Assembly (NCBI GenBank): GCA_026770585.1
Contig: MU647046.1
Coordinates: forward strand, 151,596 to 164,967
Direction: 5' to 3'
Length of the DNA stretch: 13,372 nt
DNA from: Baffinella frigidus
Taxonomy: Eukaryota > Cryptophyceae > Cryptomonadales > Baffinellaceae
How positions within the stretch are numbered: the first letter of the stretch is position 1; the number at the start of each line of letters is the position of its first letter. This document shows, in pieces, positions 11,001 to 13,372 of this stretch. Both the position numbers and the translations under genes were made by a program. Below the pieces are notes generated by a model. That model searched no databases, was not told the origin of the DNA, and saw nothing but the letters and a program-made list of their open reading frames with translations.

Positions 11001-13247
11001 GGCTTGCGTATTGACTGGCTTGCGTATTGACTGGCTTGCGCATTGACTGGCGTGCGCATTGATGCACGTCTCTCGTACAGGTGCTCTGCGGGGCGCGGTT
11101 CGGGCGGCACGGCATCTTCGGGACTGCCACGTCCCCCGGCCGTCTCATCAAGGTCCCAAGGGTTTCGGGTACAGGATTTCGGGTACAGGATTTCGGGTTT
11201 CGGGTACAGGGTTTCGGGTACAGGATTTGGGGTTCCGGGTACAGGATTTGGGGCGCGGTTCGGGCGGCACGGCATCTTCGGAACTGCCACGTCCCCGGGC
11301 CGTCTCATCAAGGTGCAAACCCCTCCAGTTTTTCGGGTACAGGATTTCGGGTAACAGGGTTTCGGGTTTCGGGTACAGGATTTCGGGTTTCGGGTACAGG
11401 ATCTCGGGTTTCGGGTGCAAGATTTCGGTTTTCGGGGGCAAGATTCGGGTCTTCGGGACTGCCACGTCACCGGGCCGTCTCATCAAGGTTCAAACCCCTC
11501 TGCGTGTTCCAGGGAACCCGAAACCTGAAGCCTTCAGCCTTAAACCCTAAACGTCCCCCGGCCGTCTTATCAAGGTGCAACCCCCTCCAGTTACCAGCGT
11601 CGATGGTGCAGGGTTTCGGGTTTCGGGTACAGGATTTTGGGTTTCGGGTACAGGATTTCGGGTTTCGGATACAGGATTTCGGGTTTCGGGATTCGGGTGC
11701 AAGATTTCGGGTTTCGGGGACAAGGTTCGGGTCTTCGGGACTGCCACGTCCCCGGGCCGTCTCGTCAAGGTGCCAACCCCTCCAGTTACCAGCGTCGATG
11801 GTTCAGGGATTCGGGTACAGGATTTCGGGATTCGGGTACAGGATTTCGGGTTTCGGGTTTCGGGTACAGGATTTCAGGTTTCGGGTTACATGATTTCGGG
11901 TTACAGGGCATCGGGTTTCGGGTACAGGGTTTCGGGTTTCGGGTGCAAGATTCCGGGTTTCGGGGGCAAGGTTCGGGTCTTCAGGGCTGCCACGTCCCCG
12001 GGCCGTCTCGTCAAGGTGCCAACCCCTCCAGTTACCAAGGTCAAGGGTTCAGGGATTCGGGTAAAGGATTTCGGGATTCGGGTACAGGATTTCGGGTTTC
12101 GGGTTCAGGGTACAGGGTACAGGGTACAGGGTACAGGGTACAGGATTTCAGGTGTCGGGTACAAGATTTCGGGTTTCGGGTACAGGATTTCGGGTTTCGG
12201 GTACAGGGTTTCAGGTTTCGGGTGCAAGATTTCGGGTGTCGGTTACAAGGTTTCGGGTTTCGGGGGCAAGGTTTGGGTCTGCGAGACTGCTTCGTCCCCC
12301 GGGCGTCTCATCAAGGTGCCTGCCAGCCCCCTCTGCGTGTTCAGGGGAACCCGAAACCAGAAACCAGAAAACAGAAACCAGAAACCAGAAACCCGAAACC
12401 AGAAACCAGAAACCCGAAACCAGAAACCCAAAGCTCGAAACCCCAAACCCCAAACCCGAAACCCCAAACCCCAACTAAACCGTAACCTCTAAACCCTAAA
12501 GTAAACCTTCAACGCTAAACCCCAACGTGAACCTAACTAAACCCTAAACGCTAAACCCTAAGGCGGACCTACATCAACGCTAAACTAACTGTGTCGAAGG
12601 TGAACCTGGAAACTATTTCCTATACCCTACACCCTAACTCAACGCTATACCCGCAGGTGAGCCTAGACACGATGGGACGGGAATCGGCGCTGGACCTCAT
12701 CCTAAACCCCAACTCCTCAACTCTCAATGCTGACTGCGACCTAAACCCTACACTGTGGCCTAAAGCCTAAACGCTCACCCCTAACTACACCTTAAACCAT
12801 AAACCCTGAAGTGAACTAAACCCTAAACCTTAAACCCCAAACCCTAATCCCTTAGGTGAACCTGGACACGATGGGACGGGAGTCGGCGCTGGACCTGATC
12901 CTAAACCCCAACTCCTCAACTCTCAATGCTGACTATGACCTAAAACCTTAACCATAAACCGTAAACCATAAACCATAACCCATAAACCATAAACCATAAA
13001 CCATCAATCATAACCCATCAACCATAAACCATCAATCATAAACCATAAACCATAAACCATAAACCATAAACCCCAAATCCTAATCCCTTAGGTGAACCTG
13101 GACACGATGGGGCGGGAGAGTCCCCAAACCCTCAACTCCAAACACTAAACACCAACTACGCGAAGGTGAACTTGGACACAATGGGACGGGAGAGTGCGCT
13201 GGACCTCATCGATGGGGAAGACCGCCCCGCCGCCATTGTCATCCACG
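3933..13247 (+). CDS. Nine-exon gene for a secreted blade-repeat protein (3' incomplete)
   Basis: Spliced model: 3933-4045, 4153-4261, 6123-6187, 6931-7026, 7502-7619, 9237-9335, 10052-10156, 11081-11152, 13166-13247. The eight joined introns have phases 2,0,2,2,0,0,0,0 and every junction keeps the frame, giving 286 codons; the ninth donor is phase 1. After a signal peptide the protein shows five or more diverged units of about 40-50 residues with the core F-G-x-x-x-S-P-x-x-L-[VI]-[KG]-[VI]-[DN]-L followed by x-x-M-x-x-x-G-x-L. Such repeats are, from memory, common in algal and protist predicted proteins and blade-like. An extracellular beta-propeller or adhesin-type role is inference. The gene continues past the window. 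Confidence 0.62.
4153..4261 (+). CDS. Exon 2: first blade repeat
   Basis: Acceptor GGGGCAG, donor GTACGC after AAG. It encodes 36 residues plus the shared Gly, with V-E-T-G-P-G-G-F-F-G-A-V-I-D-E-D then AWFGIDDSPARLVK. This is the core motif of the repeat family, in which F-G-x-x-x-S-P-x-x-L-V-K precedes V-D-L; the next exon begins exactly with V-D-L. Intron 1 is only 107 bp and free of arrays. No echoes of this exon were seen. Confidence 0.65.
4262..4640 (+). other. Start of intron 2, unique sequence
   Basis: No exon, RNA gene or repeat array recognised. A small palindrome CTCACCAATTTGGTGAG lies near 4480-4496 (8-bp arms); it does not form part of a tRNA fold. Confidence 0.5.
4641..4753. repeat. 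Dispersed repeat, copy 1
   Basis: About 113 bp matching 8219-8331 with scattered substitutions; both start ACTACG(A/G)GGAACA and end CTTCGTAG or CCTCGTAG. Shared blocks include AAAAGTCAGCA and TTTTGGTCACGTT. It is not coding in an obvious way. The copies lie in introns 2 and 5, in the same orientation. Confidence 0.85.
4891..5131. repeat. Compound triplet repeat (TTC)n(GTT)n(GGT)n
   Basis: Blocks in order: (CTT)n, (GTT)n, (GGT)n interrupted by GGCGGT, (GTT)n, then (CTT)n with GTCTGC interruptions. It reads as polyPhe, polySer, polyCys, polyTrp or polyVal in different frames, with no real gene. The flanking CTT blocks resemble the CTT tracts at about 5552-5575 and 6003-6035, so it appears to be an expanded version of the pyrimidine tract carried by each exon 3 duplication unit. 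Confidence 0.95.
5243..5262 (+). pseudogene. Exon 3 acceptor echo 1
   Basis: TTTCGCAG followed by codons V-D-L-A-S-M-P, matching the start of exon 3 for about six codons. No donor of the exon follows. Confidence 0.6.
5331..5366 (+). pseudogene. Exon 3 acceptor echo 2
   Basis: Acceptor CTCTTGCAG, then codons V-D-L-A-S-V-K-V-N-G. The 57 bp before it match those before the true exon 3 almost exactly (5267-5330 against 6066-6122), so the duplication includes the branch-point region. Confidence 0.65.
5475..5507 (+). pseudogene. Exon 3 acceptor echo 3
   Basis: Acceptor CTCTCTCAG, then V-D-L-A-S-V-K-V-T-G-M. It is followed by CACGGAGCTAAATGTTGAC, the empty form of the site occupied by a MITE after echo 4. 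Confidence 0.65.
5613..5668. repeat. 14-bp tandem repeat, four units
   Basis: GCGCCTGACGACGA repeated four times without visible change. A single related unit lies near 5170-5190. Confidence 0.93.
5751..5783 (+). pseudogene. Exon 3 acceptor echo 4
   Basis: Acceptor CTCTCTCAG, then V-D-L-A-S-M-T-V-T-G-M, one codon from the intact exon over eleven. It uses GTC for the first Val where echo 3 uses GTT and the intact exon GTG. A shorter relic (V-D-L-A-T) lies at about 5684-5700. Confidence 0.65.
5801..5968. mobile_element. MITE-like element, 168 bp, AAAT target duplication
   Basis: Terminal inverted repeats around ATATCGTTCTAATTTAGGAC (left, about 5808-5827) and its complement (5941-5959); an inner inverted repeat joins 5858-5873 with 5916-5932. 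AAAT flanks both sides (5797-5800 and 5969-5972). The paralogous empty site at 5514-5530 has AAAT once between the same flanks. No coding capacity. The 4-bp target duplication is read by eye and may be off by a base. Confidence 0.85.
6123..6187 (+). CDS. Exon 3: blade strand V-D-L-A-S-M
   Basis: Acceptor CTCTTGCAG; donor after CTCTG is GTTGCC. It encodes VDLASMTVTGKLEM then R-K-D-E-Q-R-L and two bases of a Trp codon completed by exon 4. It completes the first blade begun in exon 2 (L-V-K / V-D-L). Four partial copies of its start lie upstream and three of its end downstream. This is the only copy carrying both the long reading frame and the donor. Confidence 0.65.
6210..6640 (+). pseudogene. 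Intron 3 heptamers with three exon 3 donor echoes
   Basis: CCCTAAA/CCCTAAC heptamers are interleaved with copies of the exon 3 end. CCTCTG plus GTCAGC is at 6311-6323, CAGCGCCTCTG plus GCTGCC at 6367-6382 (donor GT mutated to GC), and CCTCTG plus GTTGCC at 6607-6618. Each of the last two is followed by the same CCCACACC-type intron start. A GGCTATGAATAAACCCT segment also repeats (about 6273 and 6432). Confidence 0.6.
6549..6602. repeat. Two adjacent short hairpins
   Basis: TTCCGAACA/TGTTCGGAA (6549-6557, 6563-6571) and CCTGGAAACC/GGTTTCCAGG (6580-6589, 6593-6602) are perfect stems with loops of 5 and 3 nt. They lie just before the third exon 3 donor echo. Confidence 0.8.
6690..6785 (+). pseudogene. 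Exon 4 upstream copy (lacks donor)
   Basis: Acceptor GAACACAG and about 90 nt matching exon 4 through D-L-D-K-M-T. Of ten changed codons, six are synonymous. It differs at SPRGGLVGM against SPGGRLVGI and has a G run of eight. After M-T-H the sequence departs and the exon 4 donor is missing; the frame reads on to a stop. Confidence 0.7.
6851..6910. repeat. 20-bp tandem repeat, three units
   Basis: CACCTGAAGCCAACCCCCTA repeated three times just before the exon 4 acceptor, providing a C-rich tract. Confidence 0.93.
6931..7026 (+). CDS. Exon 4: second blade repeat
   Basis: Acceptor GAACACAG, phase 2 start; it completes a Trp codon with exon 3 and reads C-L-V-R-H-G-N then FGYMGVESPGGRLVGIDL, D-K-M-T-R-L. 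It ends in GG before donor GTGCCT, completing Gly with exon 5. The donor is non-consensus, but an echo of the same boundary (CGCGG/GTGAAT) at 7110-7135 supports it, and it gives the best spacing to the next repeat. A donor at CTTCT/GTATTG (7051) is an in-phase alternative adding eight residues. Confidence 0.65.
7110..7132 (+). pseudogene. Exon 4 donor echo
   Basis: Codons V-D-K-M-S-R-R followed by GG and donor GTGAAT, matching L-D-K-M-T-R-L/GG/GTGCCT at the end of exon 4. Partial downstream copy. Confidence 0.5.
7197..7303. repeat. CCCTAAA heptamer array
   Basis: Near-regular CCCTAAA with CCCCAAA variants on the + strand in intron 4, ending directly at the exon 5 upstream copy. Confidence 0.93.
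7311..7368 (+). pseudogene. Exon 5 upstream copy with stop codon
   Basis: Matches exon 5 over 18 codons (Y-A-T-A-S-Q-F-P-L-P-A-G-L-V-V-G-D-Y) then TAG where exon 5 has GGG-TAC. The acceptor is degraded from CAG to CAA. A further tiny copy (CGGCAG plus ATACGCGA) lies at 7444-7456. Confidence 0.7.
7502..7619 (+). CDS. Exon 5: third blade repeat
   Basis: Acceptor CCGGGCAG, phase 2; 39 codons beginning Y-A-T-A-S-Q-F-P-L-L, then A-G-L-V-V-G-D-Y, GYFSAGSNPATLMRL and H-L-L-Q-M-Q, donor GTCTGT in phase 0. FSAGSNPATLMRL aligns with FGTATSPGRLIKV of exon 8, with the usual strand before it. Three donor-side echoes lie downstream and a relic of the middle at 8340-8378. Confidence 0.65.
7620..7927 (+). 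pseudogene. Intron 5 start with three exon 5 donor echoes
   Basis: Copies of the exon 5 end lie at 7693-7715 (TTGCTCCAGATGGAG plus GTCTG), 7822-7852 (GCGCATGTGCCTCCATTTG..., followed by GC instead of GT) and 7916-7927 (CTTCAGATGCAG plus GTCCAC). The first is followed by about 50 bp of the same intron start (TATGCCC(T/C)TACGG, CCTACCGTAGGGTCCTAGG), so each duplication spans the exon-intron border. Confidence 0.7.
7968..8046 (-). CDS. Candidate - strand exon inside intron 5
   Basis: On the - strand, TTGCGGTTGTCAG precedes 79 nt encoding a basic peptide KFKVKPNVVGQ, T-R-K-A-N-L-Q-K-I-N-R-T-Y-A-K, then the good donor GTTAAC. Codons end mostly in C or G. The + strand is also open here but with T-ending codons. 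I cannot name it; the composition suggests an RNA-binding or ribosome-associated basic protein. It could be an exon of a nested gene or a captured fragment. Confidence 0.35.
8047..8218. other. Intron 5 unique sequence with a short direct repeat
   Basis: GAGGGCTGCCCGCAC followed by (G/A)TCTCGCCC occurs near 8186 and again near 8699, suggesting that 8186-8699 was once duplicated or that two inserts share ends. No exon recognised. Confidence 0.45.
8219..8331. repeat. Dispersed repeat, copy 2
   Basis: Second copy of the 113-bp sequence at 4641-4753, same orientation. It directly precedes an exon 5 relic. Confidence 0.85.
8340..8378 (+). pseudogene. Exon 5 middle relic
   Basis: Codons G-E-Y-F-S-A-R-S-N-P-A-T match G-Y-F-S-A-G-S-N-P-A-T of exon 5, with ACTTCTCGGC and AACCCCGCGAC conserved. 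It is then interrupted by a foldback element at 8378. Confidence 0.65.
8378..8527. mobile_element. MITE-like foldback element, 150 bp, GACT target duplication
   Basis: Arms of about 64 bp (8379-8442 and 8463-8526) pair with few mismatches around a 20-bp loop. Termini are TTATCTCA and its complement TGAGATAA (the right one with one extra G/A difference). GACT flanks both ends (8374-8377, 8528-8531). The outer part of each arm is itself a hairpin (AAAACGAGTT/AACTCGTTTT). It is inserted in the exon 5 relic. No coding capacity. Confidence 0.85.
8751..8882. mobile_element. MITE-like inverted repeat, about 50-bp arms
   Basis: GAAACACTTATA...TTTATAAACTGGAT at the left pairs with ATCCAGTTTATAAA...TATAAGTGTTTTC at the right; inner ends ATTACTACAC and GTGTAGTAAAT. 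AT-rich in a GC-rich setting. No clear target duplication was found. Confidence 0.8.
8908..8964 (+). pseudogene. Exon 6 upstream copy truncated by a G run
   Basis: Acceptor CACGTTGCAG plus 18 codons matching exon 6 (K-G-K-C-E-G-W-S-A-C-R-F-E-V-T-M-D-K) with three synonymous changes and one replacement (G for D). It then dissolves into G runs (8961-8979) instead of the G-E-E-A-V continuation. Confidence 0.72.
8995..9090. repeat. 50-bp tandem repeat rich in palindromes
   Basis: Two units of CCCCCTAGGGGCCCTACGGC plus CCTAC(T/G)GTAGGCAATACCG and TAGGCCTA. The second unit forms a perfect CCTACGGTA/TACCGTAGG hairpin. The CCTACCGTAGG module also occurs at 7638-7750. Confidence 0.9.
9091..9236 (+). 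other. End of intron 5
   Basis: Unique sequence up to acceptor GCGAGCAG. A GGCC(C/T)TTCTCTGAACG string is shared with 8656-8675. Otherwise nothing recognised. Confidence 0.4.
9237..9335 (+). CDS. Exon 6
   Basis: Acceptor GCGAGCAG, phase 0; 33 codons KGKCEDWSACRFEV, T-M-D-K-G-E-E-A-V-R-T-M-F-T-D-A-T-Q-T, donor GTCCGA. It joins H-L-L-Q-M-Q of exon 5 to H-L-V-V-A-M-Y-T of exon 7, so the sequence reads through in one repeat-like register. Two Cys (C4 and C10 of the exon) could form a disulphide in a secreted protein. An upstream copy lies at 8908 and a donor echo at 9455-9466. Confidence 0.65.
9528..9545 (+). pseudogene. Exon 7 acceptor echo 1
   Basis: GAATCGGCAG then H-L-V-V-A-M, after which the array resumes. 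Confidence 0.6.
9720..9764 (+). pseudogene. Exon 7 acceptor echo 2
   Basis: CCCGGCAG then H-L-A-L-A-M-Y-T-V-L-G-T-I-V-S, fifteen codons, more diverged than the other copies. Confidence 0.65.
9894..9941 (+). pseudogene. Exon 7 acceptor echo 3
   Basis: GAATCGGCAG then fifteen codons identical in protein to exon 7 (H-L-V-V-A-M-Y-T-V-P-G-T-I-V-K), followed by TAA. Inclusion would end translation. Confidence 0.68.
10052..10156 (+). CDS. Exon 7: fourth blade repeat
   Basis: Acceptor AAAGCAG, donor GTCCGA after AAG, phase 0 at both ends, 35 codons. It reads H-L-V then VAMYTVPGTIVKYEI, P-S-L-R-R-A-G-H-L-T-L-Q-H-N-E-D-K. It holds the family pattern x-P-G-x-[IL]-V-K-x-x-[IL]-x-x-L-x-x-x-G-x-L-x-L and ends in E-D, which precedes the next blade. 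Three partial copies lie upstream; no downstream echo was seen. Confidence 0.68.
10157..10310 (+). other. Start of intron 7, short direct repeat
   Basis: GGGGTTATTCAAAAGT occurs twice (near 10188 and 10216), and a related GGGTTATTCAAAA lies at about 7769 in intron 5. No exon recognised. Confidence 0.5.
10311..11060 (+). repeat. Intron 7 minisatellite with four exon 8 acceptor echoes
   Basis: The base unit is CTGGCTTCCTGA (12 bp) with CTGGCTTCACGA variants, changing to 16-bp CTGGCTTGCGTATTGA after about 10920. Four larger units of about 135-215 bp each carry an acceptor (CTCGCAG three times, CGCACAG once) and the first ten or so codons of exon 8, at 10439, 10586, 10721 and 10865. All four leave the exon at CACGTGGTGTGGT. 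The changes among them are scattered. Confidence 0.85.
11081..11152 (+). CDS. Exon 8: fifth blade core
   Basis: Acceptor TCTCGTACAG, donor GTCCCA, phase 0 at both ends, 24 codons: V-L-C-G-A-R-F-G-R-H then GIFGTATSPGRLIK. This is the clearest copy of the F-G-T-x-T-S-P-G-R-L-[VI]-K core. It continues exon 7 (H-N-E-D-K) and is followed by V-N-L at exon 9, as expected for the family. Four 5' echoes precede it and six 3' echoes follow. Confidence 0.72.
11252..11312 (+). pseudogene. Exon 8 donor echo 1
   Basis: Longest echo: A-R-F-G-R-H-G-I-F-G-T-A-T-S-P-G-R-L-I-K then GTGCAA. It lacks only the acceptor and the first four codons. Confidence 0.7.
11452..11487 (+). pseudogene. Exon 8 donor echo 2
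   Basis: F-G-T-A-T-S-P-G-R-L-I-K then GTTCAA, followed by the CTCTGCGTGTTC segment also seen after echo 6. Confidence 0.65.
11551..11574 (+). pseudogene. Exon 8 donor echo 3
   Basis: T-S-P-G-R-L-I-K then GTGCAA; joined directly to a CCCTAAA unit, the shortest echo. Confidence 0.6.
11733..11769 (+). pseudogene. Exon 8 donor echo 4
   Basis: F-G-T-A-T-S-P-G-R-L-V-K then GTGCCA and CCCCTCCAGTTACCAGCGTC, shared with echoes 3 and 5. Confidence 0.65.
11979..12015 (+). pseudogene. Exon 8 donor echo 5
   Basis: F-R-A-A-T-S-P-G-R-L-V-K then GTGCCA. The flanks resemble echo 4, so the unit is about 246 bp. Confidence 0.65.
12280..12315 (+). pseudogene. Exon 8 donor echo 6
   Basis: C-E-T-A-S-S-P-G-R-L-I-K then GTGCCT. 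Beyond it the array changes orientation and becomes CCAGAAA. Confidence 0.62.
12600..12614 (+). pseudogene. Exon 9 acceptor echo 1
   Basis: GTCGAAG then V-N-L-E-T, five codons; the same unusual GAAG acceptor as the intact exon. Confidence 0.5.
12657..12701 (+). pseudogene. Exon 9 acceptor echo 2
   Basis: CCCGCAG then V-S-L-D-T-M-G-R-E-S-A-L-D-L-I, breaking into CCTAAACCCCAACTCC. Confidence 0.68.
12856..12900 (+). pseudogene. Exon 9 acceptor echo 3
   Basis: CCCTTAG then VNLDTMGRESALDLI, breaking at exactly the same codon into the same CCTAAACCCC sequence as echo 2. Confidence 0.68.
13092..13120 (+). pseudogene. Exon 9 acceptor echo 4
   Basis: CCCTTAG then V-N-L-D-T-M-G-R-E-S, then CCCCAAACCC. 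Confidence 0.65.
13166..13247 (+). CDS. Exon 9: end of fifth and start of sixth blade
   Basis: Acceptor CGCGAAG (no pyrimidine tract, unusual), 27 codons VNLDTMGRESALDLI, D-G-E-D-R-P-A-A-I-V-I-H, plus one base before donor GTCTTA (phase 1). V-N-L follows L-I-K of exon 8 as V-D-L follows L-V-K between exons 2 and 3; A-A-I-V-I-H should begin the next blade. Only this copy extends past L-D-L-I. Because the echoes have better acceptors, mixed splicing is possible. Confidence 0.6.
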
Positions 13248-13249
13248 GT

Positions 13250-13372
13250 CTTACACCCTACACCCTACACCCTACACCCTACTCCCTACACCCTACACCC
13301 TACACTCTACACCCTACACCCTACACCCTACACCCTACACCCTACACCCTCAACCCTACACCCTACACCCTA
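13250..13372. repeat. CCCTACA heptamer array (start of intron 9)
   Basis: Nearly pure ACACCCT repeats to the end of the window, beginning within a few bases of the exon 9 donor. Another distinct heptamer variant. Confidence 0.93.

Larger units (their letters stand above)
11153..12275. repeat. Intron 8 GGGTTTCGGGTACAGG array
   Basis: Units of about 20 bp, GGGTTTCGGGTACAGGATTTC and variants, G-rich on the + strand. It is open in all three + frames for long distances and encodes G-F-R-V-[SQ]-G-T-like peptides, an artefact of the repeat. It is the reverse complement of the intron 6 array. Exon 8 donor echoes are spaced through it. Confidence 0.9.
12345..13075. repeat. Intron 8 heptamer zones CCAGAAA, CCCTAAA, CCATAAA
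   Basis: Successive zones differ in dominant heptamer: CCAGAAA/CCCGAAA (about 12350-12480), CCCTAAA mixed (12480-12850) and CCATAAA (about 12950-13070). Exon 9 acceptor echoes are scattered through the middle zone. A duplication of about 200 bp is visible (12657 and 12856). Confidence 0.88.

Noticed and set aside
11081-12492. Long + strand open frames in all three frames, up to about 300 codons
   Set aside because: They read through a repeat with no stop codons in any frame and give G-F-R-V-S-G-type peptides; only the short exon 8 pieces inside look like real coding sequence.

Overview
The window looks like nuclear DNA of a eukaryotic microalga or related protist. The reasons are GT-AG introns, GC-rich exons, no bacterial gene layout, and long arrays of telomere-like heptamers of the CCCTAAA/TTTAGGG class and its variants. 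That heptamer is used by green plants and algae, cryptophytes and dinoflagellates. A prasinophyte-like green alga is my best guess, from general impression only.

The main content is one intron-rich gene on the + strand, starting at 3933 and running off the right end. I could chain nine exons (3933-4045, 4153-4261, 6123-6187, 6931-7026, 7502-7619, 9237-9335, 10052-10156, 11081-11152, 13166-13247) with every junction in phase, giving 286 codons plus one base. The product begins with a signal peptide. It continues as diverged repeats of about 40-50 residues with the core F-G-x-x-x-S-P-x-x-L-[VI]-[KG]-[VI]-[DN]-L, most likely beta-propeller-like blades of a secreted or surface protein. No enzyme motif is visible.

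The introns hold the unusual part. Upstream of most internal exons lie 1-4 copies of the 3' splice site joined to the first part of that exon. Downstream of most lie 1-6 copies of the last part of the exon joined to its 5' splice site. One copy per exon is full length. I call the partial copies echoes. Between them lie heptamer arrays, 12-20 bp minisatellites, triplet repeats and MITE-like inverted repeats.

The left part (1-3572) carries traces of a second, divergent gene on the - strand: exon candidates at 301-351, 1512-1634 and, more weakly, 3442-3572, with similar echoes. A cluster of nested and back-to-back inverted repeats (1668-2622) lies between the last two. The 3573-3932 interval would be a shared promoter region.

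Region by region: 1-1340, - strand exon pieces in G-rich heptamers and a GA microsatellite; 1341-1634, - strand exon with a coding minisatellite; 1668-2622, hairpin cluster; 2630-3440, GC-rich sequence with no confident gene; 3442-3932, candidate divergent start region; 3933-13372, the + strand gene and its introns. Exon calls come from reading splice sites, phase and internal similarity by eye; no database search was possible.
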